Below are positions 59,106-64,000 of a DNA stretch of 64,000 bases, in pieces. This DNA is from Acidimicrobiales bacterium (GTDB lineage: Bacteria; Actinomycetota; Acidimicrobiia; Acidimicrobiales; Poriferisodalaceae). Every line of letters begins with the position of its first letter. The first letter of the stretch is position 1. A model generated the notes under the pieces. That model ran no database searches, was not told the DNA's origin, and was given only the letters and a program-made list of their open reading frames with translations. The stretch spans positions 119,706 to 183,705 of the forward strand of contig VYDH01000003.1 in the NCBI GenBank assembly GCA_009843525.1, in the 5' to 3' direction. Both the position numbers and the translations under genes were made by a program.

Positions 59106-59957
59106 CTAACGACGGCGGGGCTCGGTGCGCTGCAGCCGCCGCAGTTCCCGGTAGCCGATCAGCTGGATGCCGCTGCGCTGGATATGCGTGCGCAGCTCGG
59201 CATTGTCACGCAGGTGCAGCAGGTCCTCGACCCGTGAGCCCCAGTCGGCGGTCAGCGATCGCAGCTCCGGCAGGTCGGCTGCGGGCTGCAACTGCAACTC
59301 GGTCACGCCCGGCGCCAGCGAGTCGAGCAGTGCCTCGATGCGGCGGTAGCGGCCCATCGCGCCCGGTGCGATGCGCATCACCCGGTCCGGCGTCACCACG
59401 CCCTCGGATGCGACGAGGTCTTCGAGGGGGAAGCCCAGCTGGCGCCGCGCGTCGCTCGAGATCAGCCGAACCGGCAATCCGAACTCGACCGCCAGTTCCA
59501 GGTACACATCGAAGAACTCGGGCCGCACGCTCAGCACGTCGAGGTGGCTGTCGAGATGGGTGACGTCGAATCCCCACAGGATCGCCCGCTCGATCTGCGC
59601 CCGGCATTCCCGGCGCACCTCGTCGAGGTCGGCGTGGTCCCAGAGGTCGGACACGGTGGCAGGCAGCCCGCCGTTGCCGTCGAGCAGCGACGGCCCGTAG
59701 GTGATGGGTCCCCACCGGTACAGCTCGAATTCGGCGTTCAGCGTCAGCGACACGCCGACGTCCTCGCCGCGGAACCGCGCAGCCGCCTCGCGTGACCACG
59801 GGCACGGCACCAGCAGGGTCCCGGTGGTTGCCAAGCCGTCGCGCAGCGCCGCGTAGACGCCCTCGTTCATGGCGTGACAGCCGCCGAGCCCGGCGACGCT
59901 GATGATCAGCAGCCTGTCGTCGGGGCCGTATCCGAGCCGCTGTGCAAGCGGTGCCAC
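59106..59957 (-). CDS. ChbG/HpnK-like deacetylase homolog with missing metal ligands
   Basis: The 283-residue protein belongs to the YdjC/ChbG/HpnK deacetylase group by pattern: LATTGTLLVPCPWSREAAAR, RWGPITYGPS and VTHLDSHLDV at about 132-141. In active relatives the first strand ends SADDxG and a later motif reads GVHLTL. Here these are SVAGLGGCHAMNEGV (residues 20-34) and GVSLTLNAE, so both aspartates and one metal His are replaced. The HxDSH pair (about 134-138) remains. It is therefore likely a pseudoenzyme or has an altered metal site. It is the only protein in the window showing this pattern. Confidence 0.75.
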   Translation of the reverse strand: MAPLAQRLGYGPDDRLLIISVAGLGGCHAMNEGVYAALRDGLATTGTLLVPCPWSREAAARFRGEDVGVSLTLNAEFELYRWGPITYGPSLLDGNGGLPATVSDLWDHADLDEVRRECRAQIERAILWGFDVTHLDSHLDVLSVRPEFFDVYLELAVEFGLPVRLISSDARRQLGFPLEDLVASEGVVTPDRVMRIAPGAMGRYRRIEALLDSLAPGVTELQLQPAADLPELRSLTADWGSRVEDLLHLRDNAELRTHIQRSGIQLIGYRELRRLQRTEPRRR

Positions 59958-60075
59958 ACCGACACGCTAACGGCGCGCTCGGCGTCGGCCGGCGGCGCCG
60001 AGGGGCGGGGCCGCCATTGCCGACCATCGGTGCCCACCCGCACCGCCGGAGGCGCCGGGAGTGCGGGAGCGGCGG

Positions 60076-62874
60076 TCATGGGCGGGCGACGGCGCAGGCG
60101 GCGGAGCGGCAGGTCCACGGCGGCGGGGCGGCGCTCAGCGAGGTGCCGTCCGCGGTGCAGATGCCGCCGTCGGCGCAGGGCCGCCGCTCCGCGAGGCGCA
60201 CCGAGACCGGCTCGCTGCCGTCGGGGACGACGGCGAGGAGGTAGCTGTTGGCGGGCTTGCCGAACTCGACCCGCGGCACTGCCGCGACGAGCGTGCCGCC
60301 GCTCACCTCGACAGACGGCGAGTCGGCCGAGAAGTCGACGACCGGCCGGGAGAACGCAACGGCCACGCCGATGACGCGCCCGTCCGGCGGACTGTCGCCC
60401 CCGCCGGGGACGTCGCGGACGGCGTCGCCGCTGATCGGTCCCGGCTCGACGGGCTCGATGTCGGTGAACGCGGCCGTGAGCGGGCCGACGGTCGAGTCGA
60501 GCGCGTCGGCATCGACGGGCAGGGCGCGTGCGTGGCCGCCGACGATGCTGGAGCGGGGGACTGTGAACATCTCGCCGCCCGTGCGCGGGTCGGCAACCGA
60601 GACGGCCGCTTCCTCGCCGCCGCCCCCCTGGCCCCAGCTGATCAGCCACGTCCCGCCGTCGAGCAGCTCGACGTGGCCGCCCACGGCGCCGAGCACCGTT
60701 CGCAGCCCGCCCTGGGAATGGTCGCGTACGAACACCGCTTCGCCGTTGGCCGGGTCGATGGCGTATTCGACGGCGCGGCTGTACTCCCCTCCGGGGCGTG
60801 ACAGCGCCAGCCCGGTCGCGGGGTCGATCACGCAGGCCACCCCGTTGTCGAACAGCAGCAGGCGCTGCTCGGGCGCGCCGCTCGATGAGGGGCCGATGAG
60901 CGAGGCGGCGTGCTGGCCGCAAAAGGCGCCCAGCGGGTCGCCGACCAGTCGCAGCGGCGCCGGGCCCAGACCGCGCGCCGCCCAGTGCTCGGGTTCGAGG
61001 TTGGTCTGGCCTATCCGCCATGCGATCTCGTCGCCGTCGGGGGCGCGGTGGTCGATCAGCATGACCGTCGAGCAGCCCCGCAGCGAGGCCAGCACCCCGC
61101 CGGGGGTCATCTGAATCGAGTTGAGGTGCGCGTAGTCGTCGGGGAAGCGGTGCGCGGCGCAGTCCTCCAAGGGGACGCGCCCCCACGAATTCCACGTCCA
61201 GAGCGCACTTCCGTCGGCATCGAGCAGCTGGACGGCCGAGTCGCTGGTCTCGACGGCCCGGCCCCAGCGGCGCCCGTCGGGGTCGTCGAAGCGCACAGCC
61301 GGCGCCGTCGAGCCGGCCCCGGAGCGCTGCGAGAGCCACGAGAAGTCGCGCACGGCGGGCTCGTAGGTCATCGCCAGCATCGAGCCGTCGGCGAGCAGCC
61401 GGAAGTCGTGCAGACCCATCGTGGCGAGCGGCGGCGCGGTGCTGACCTGTGCGACCGGCGCGAACGCGGCGTCCAGAATCGTCCATGCCCTCCCGTCGGG
61501 GCCTGTCGTGCCGCTGCCGCCGGCATGCGCCCAGCGCCGAGCCGCACCCTCCCCGAACGGGCGCAGGTAGAAGCCCGGTCTGATGCCGCTGCCGACGGCC
61601 GCCGGCTCTCGGTGGAAACGCGGCACGCCGTGCTGGTCGACGACAGCGAGCCACCCCTGGACTATGAAGCTCAGCAGCGGCACCGGGGGCGCCTCAGCCG
61701 AGGCCTGTGCTGTCAGCCCGGCCAGCACCTCGGGCACGCAGTGCACGACGTAGCGGCTGACGGCGCCGTCGGCGTCGGCCACGCTCAGCACGATGTCGCT
61801 GGTGTCGGTCACCGTCACCGCAGCCCTGGCATCGCCGCCGGGGCCGATGCGCGGCCCGATGCCGTTCACGTCGAGACGCGCCCCCGCCGGCAGCGTCGCA
61901 GCGACAGTGACGACATCGCTGGCGTCGCAGGCGATCTTGTAGTGCAGCACGTCCGGGCTGAACGCGGGTGCAAGCGTCTGCCCGCCGCTGTCGGCGCGTG
62001 CGCTCAGCGAAGCCAGCAGCGGCCCGAGCACCGTCCCCGACGCGGCGGCCGTCGCCTCAGCCGTGCCGTGCCGGTCGGCGTAGGCGGCCACGGCACGCAG
62101 CCGGCGGCCCGAGTCGGCCGCCTGGGGCACATAGAGCGCCCCGGCGGCGCCGTCGATGGGAGCGAACGAGCCGGGGCCGACGGAGCGCTCCCAGCGCCAG
62201 CTCACCGCGCCGACCTCGTCGTCAGGGTCGCTGAGATGGGCTTCGAGCGGGATCCCCACCGACGGCCGCGGCTGGCTCAGCCGCACCGTGCCGGATTCGT
62301 CGCGGTCGCCCACCCGTACCTGCAGCCGCCGCACGCCGGCCGCTCCGCTCAGCGTGACCTCGTAGCGATTGTCGCCGTCGGCGTCGTCGGGCTGCTCGAA
62401 GTCGGGCACGAAGCGCCTGCCGTCGCGCAGCCCGAAGCGCAGCGCGCCGCCGTCGATCTCGAACAGCGCCGCATCCGGCCCGCACAGCTGCCGCTCAGCC
62501 GTTTCCTCGGCGACGGCCGCGACGCGCAGCGCCGAGCCCTCAGCGAAGACCACGACCTCCAGTGGCGGCGCTGCGGGCCGGTGCTCGCACCCCGAGGGCG
62601 CCGCGGGCCTGTCGGCGGGCGCCGGCTGCACCAGCCCCAGCCGCCGGGCCTTGTCGCCGACGATCGCCTTGGGCGCACTGCCCATGTGCGCCTCCGCGGC
62701 GCCGCCCAGCGGCCACAGCAGGCACACCGCGGCCGCTGCGCCTGCCGCCCACCGCGCTCGCAGCCTGCGCGCACCCGAGCGCCCACGACGGGCTGGGCCT
62801 GCACCTGCAAGAGCGTGGGGATCGGTCAAGGAAATCGGCCTGAGTCGTCGCTGCCAGCGAGAGACTAACGACAC
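60076..62874 (-). CDS. Large secreted arylsulfotransferase-like protein
   Basis: The 932-residue protein has a signal segment after a basic start (AAGAAAAVCLLWPLGGAAEA, about 44-63). Residues about 90-330 read as beta-sandwich modules, including a cadherin-like stretch (FEIDGGALRFGLRDGRRF and PDDADGDNRYEVTLSG) and a FAPIDGAAGALYVPQAADSG region. The mid part is ASST/arylsulfotransferase-like: GLHDFRLLADGSMLAMTYE, YAHLNSIQMTPGGVLASLRG and VMLIDHRAPDGDEIAWRIGQ. It is much longer than the usual about 450-500 residue ASST. The C-terminus has an extra beta domain with several Cys. Its sulfate donor and acceptor are not known. Confidence 0.75.
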   Translation of the reverse strand: MSLVSRWQRRLRPISLTDPHALAGAGPARRGRSGARRLRARWAAGAAAAVCLLWPLGGAAEAHMGSAPKAIVGDKARRLGLVQPAPADRPAAPSGCEHRPAAPPLEVVVFAEGSALRVAAVAEETAERQLCGPDAALFEIDGGALRFGLRDGRRFVPDFEQPDDADGDNRYEVTLSGAAGVRRLQVRVGDRDESGTVRLSQPRPSVGIPLEAHLSDPDDEVGAVSWRWERSVGPGSFAPIDGAAGALYVPQAADSGRRLRAVAAYADRHGTAEATAAASGTVLGPLLASLSARADSGGQTLAPAFSPDVLHYKIACDASDVVTVAATLPAGARLDVNGIGPRIGPGGDARAAVTVTDTSDIVLSVADADGAVSRYVVHCVPEVLAGLTAQASAEAPPVPLLSFIVQGWLAVVDQHGVPRFHREPAAVGSGIRPGFYLRPFGEGAARRWAHAGGSGTTGPDGRAWTILDAAFAPVAQVSTAPPLATMGLHDFRLLADGSMLAMTYEPAVRDFSWLSQRSGAGSTAPAVRFDDPDGRRWGRAVETSDSAVQLLDADGSALWTWNSWGRVPLEDCAAHRFPDDYAHLNSIQMTPGGVLASLRGCSTVMLIDHRAPDGDEIAWRIGQTNLEPEHWAARGLGPAPLRLVGDPLGAFCGQHAASLIGPSSSGAPEQRLLLFDNGVACVIDPATGLALSRPGGEYSRAVEYAIDPANGEAVFVRDHSQGGLRTVLGAVGGHVELLDGGTWLISWGQGGGGEEAAVSVADPRTGGEMFTVPRSSIVGGHARALPVDADALDSTVGPLTAAFTDIEPVEPGPISGDAVRDVPGGGDSPPDGRVIGVAVAFSRPVVDFSADSPSVEVSGGTLVAAVPRVEFGKPANSYLLAVVPDGSEPVSVRLAERRPCADGGICTADGTSLSAAPPPWTCRSAACAVARP

Positions 62875-62933
62875 AGGCTTCGATCCAAGAGGTCGGCCTG
62901 CCGTGCCGCATGTGATGCGCAGCAGTCGGTACC

Positions 62934-63311
62934 ATGGGCTCCGTGAGCGACGCAGAGATCGATGTGGCTTCTGAGATCAGGGCCATGCGCGAAGACATGA
63001 CCGCAATGCGCGGCGAGGTGGGCGAGCTGCGCAGTGAGATGCGCGGCGAGATGGGCGAACTGCGCGGCGAGATGGGCGAACTGCGCGGCGAGATGAACGA
63101 ACTGCGCAGTGAGATGCGCGGCGAGATGAACGAACTGCGCAGTGAGCTGCGCGGCGAGATGAACGGGCTGCGCGGCGAGATGAACGACAAGTTCGACCGC
63201 GCCTACCGTGAGCTGTCGCAGATCAAGTCGACTGTCGGCATGGTGAAGATCGAGACCTCGGCGCTGATCGACGCAGTTGCCGACATCAACAAGCGACAAG
63301 CAGGCACCTGA
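62934..63311 (+). CDS. Coiled-coil repeat protein
   Basis: The 125-residue protein is mostly a heptad array: repeats of ELRGEMG and ELRSEMR (about 30-82) form a strong amphipathic coiled coil with Met/Leu at core positions. It ends with a less regular helix (FDRAYRELSQIKSTVGMVKI). An in-frame GTG at 62943 is an alternative start. DNA repeats have a 21-nt unit. It is divergent from the arylsulfotransferase-like gene with a 59-nt gap. It might be a small cytoskeletal or scaffold protein; length probably varies between strains. Confidence 0.6.
   Translation: MGSVSDAEIDVASEIRAMREDMTAMRGEVGELRSEMRGEMGELRGEMGELRGEMNELRSEMRGEMNELRSELRGEMNGLRGEMNDKFDRAYRELSQIKSTVGMVKIETSALIDAVADINKRQAGT
63025..63183 (+). 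repeat. 21-nt tandem repeats encoding heptads
   Basis: Imperfect 21-nt units encode ELRGEMG, ELRSEMR, ELRGEMN and similar heptads in the coiled-coil gene. Confidence 0.8.
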
Positions 63312-63453
63312 CCCAGGCGTGCCACTGGGAGCCACCTGTGCAGCGGGCCGTCCTGAGTCCCGCGAACGCGTCCTCGCCCTCGTCCGCGACGCGCATAGCC
63401 ATGGCCGCCGCGTCGGTGATGTCCCGCAGGCGGTCCTCGTCGCTGCGGGTCAC
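63286..63453 (-). pseudogene. Truncated HEPN (HepT-like) partner gene
   Basis: The frame starts with a GTG overlapping the nucleotidyltransferase stop by 4 nt and reads VTRSDEDRLRDITDAAAMAM, the usual first helix of HepT/DUF86 proteins, then EDAFAGLRTARC. After about residue 36 the family pattern is lost and it ends at 55 residues, about half the normal length, without the RxxxxH RNase motif. It also overlaps the 3' end of the coiled-coil gene on the other strand. It is probably a decayed toxin gene. Confidence 0.6.
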
Positions 63454-63740
63454 AAGGAAATGGCGTCGTCGAGCATGGAGTCGTACGGCGGCTTGAGCGC
63501 CTTGGCGGAGGACACGTCGACCTTGCAGCCCAAGATGTCCACCAGCTCGACCTGGAGACCTGCCATGTCCAGCAGGGGCGTTCCGGGTGCGAACGTGCAC
63601 ACGAAGTCGCAATCGCTCTCATCATGATCGGTGCCGCGCGCTGCCGACCCCGCCAACGCGATCGACGATGCATTGTTCCTGCGCGCCGCATCGAGGATCG
63701 CTGCCCGGTGGCGCTCCAAGACATCGGCTCGGCGCGACAT
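63450..63740 (-). CDS. mntA: Minimal nucleotidyltransferase (MntA-like antitoxin)
   Basis: The 96-residue protein has the minimal nucleotidyltransferase signature GSAARGTDHDESDCDF (about 31-46) with the GSxxxG loop and the Asp pair. It is the usual length of MntA antitoxins, which AMPylate the HEPN toxin. ATG 63740 gives MSRRADVLERHRAAILDAAR; the upstream extension of the frame is not family-like. The HEPN partner follows directly with a GTGA overlap but looks truncated, so the pair is probably a decayed toxin-antitoxin unit. Confidence 0.78.
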   Translation of the reverse strand: MSRRADVLERHRAAILDAARRNNASSIALAGSAARGTDHDESDCDFVCTFAPGTPLLDMAGLQVELVDILGCKVDVSSAKALKPPYDSMLDDAISL

Positions 63741-63870
63741 GGCTCCAGCGTAGCCCGATCCTGTTTCACCAGTCGTCGCGCGAAGTAGGCTGGCCTCGTG
63801 CACTTGAAGCATGCGCCGACAGGGCCTGATCCGCGGATACGCGCTGTGAGCCGATGGAGAGCGCAGGCCC

Positions 63871-64000
63871 GTGACCAGCGTGTTCGGCTGCATCGCCCCG
63901 GCGAGCCGGGCCGAACTGGCCGAACTGGGCGAGGCGGTTTTCGCCTTGTGGCGCGGCCCATTGGGCGACGTGCCGACGACCCCGCGGGGGGGGGGTTCGC
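63871..64000 (+). CDS. Possible 5' end of a gene running off the right edge
   Basis: From a GTG at 63871 an open frame reads VTSVFGCIAPASRAELAELG without a stop to the edge. It is too short to identify, and no ribosome site is clear. The run of ten G at 63986-63995 may shift the frame or be a sequencing error. Confidence 0.25.
   Translation, partial: MTSVFGCIAPASRAELAELGEAVFALWRGPLGDVPTTPRGGGS

Overview
The window is dense, high-GC bacterial chromosome with no gene-free stretch longer than about 250 bases. Several genes point to an actinobacterium: a mycothiol S-conjugate amidase (Mca), a CofC-type F420 biosynthesis enzyme beside an F420-type luciferase-like oxidoreductase gene further on, PafB/PafC regulators, and an ImuA/ImuB/DnaE2 mutasome. 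The many acyl-CoA dehydrogenases, DUF3179 and DUF1214 proteins and sulfotransferase would suit an Acidimicrobiia-like lineage, but that placement is inference. Many genes lack a Shine-Dalgarno sequence and carry a TAnnnT hexamer 6-8 nt before the start codon, which suggests widespread leaderless transcription.

Layout. 1-4.7 kb: nitroreductase (cut by the left edge), acyl-CoA dehydrogenase, polysaccharide deacetylase, DUF3179 lipoprotein, tRNA-Glu(CTC). 4.8-10.5 kb: AMP-forming acyl-CoA ligase and a two-gene molybdenum hydroxylase (FAD/2Fe-2S fusion plus Mo subunit). 10.6-24 kb: pafB-pafC, a nuclease/phosphatase, AlaX, a DNA methyltransferase with an extra C-terminal domain, a PIG-L deacetylase with CofC, an 826-residue unknown protein, RNase HII, a methyltransferase, a carboxylate-amine ligase and an anchored SH3-like protein. 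24-29.3 kb: sulfotransferase, DUF1214 protein, F420-type oxidoreductase, acyl-CoA dehydrogenase, NifU-N-like protein and cupin. 29.4-41.7 kb: imuA-imuB and, 6 kb away under two LexA-like boxes, dnaE2; between them on the other strand lie a VanY-like peptidase, an FAH hydrolase, a membrane protein and two paralogous amidases.

41.7-53.1 kb holds the most distinctive locus. A ROK repressor gene begins a same-strand run whose members mostly overlap by 4 nt: M20 amidohydrolase, ribose/fructose-type ABC transporter (binding protein, permease, single-domain ATPase), a YhfX-like PLP protein, a PpgK-like sugar kinase, a NagB-type deaminase, a secreted lysozyme-like protein and a TlpA-like thioredoxin. 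I read this as uptake and breakdown of an amino-sugar conjugate, possibly wall-derived. No NagA is present, so the M20 and PLP enzymes may supply the missing steps.

53.2-57.1 kb: MgtE-type transporter with its PhoU/TrkA-C partner, then mca and an SCP2-like protein. 57.1-59 kb is a small accessory island: BglII-like endonuclease, MT-A70 methyltransferase and a chimeric IS1595 transposase remnant. 59-64 kb: a ChbG/HpnK-like protein that has lost metal ligands, a 932-residue secreted arylsulfotransferase-like protein, a coiled-coil repeat protein, an MNT-like nucleotidyltransferase with a truncated HEPN partner, and a possible gene entering the right edge beside a run of ten G.
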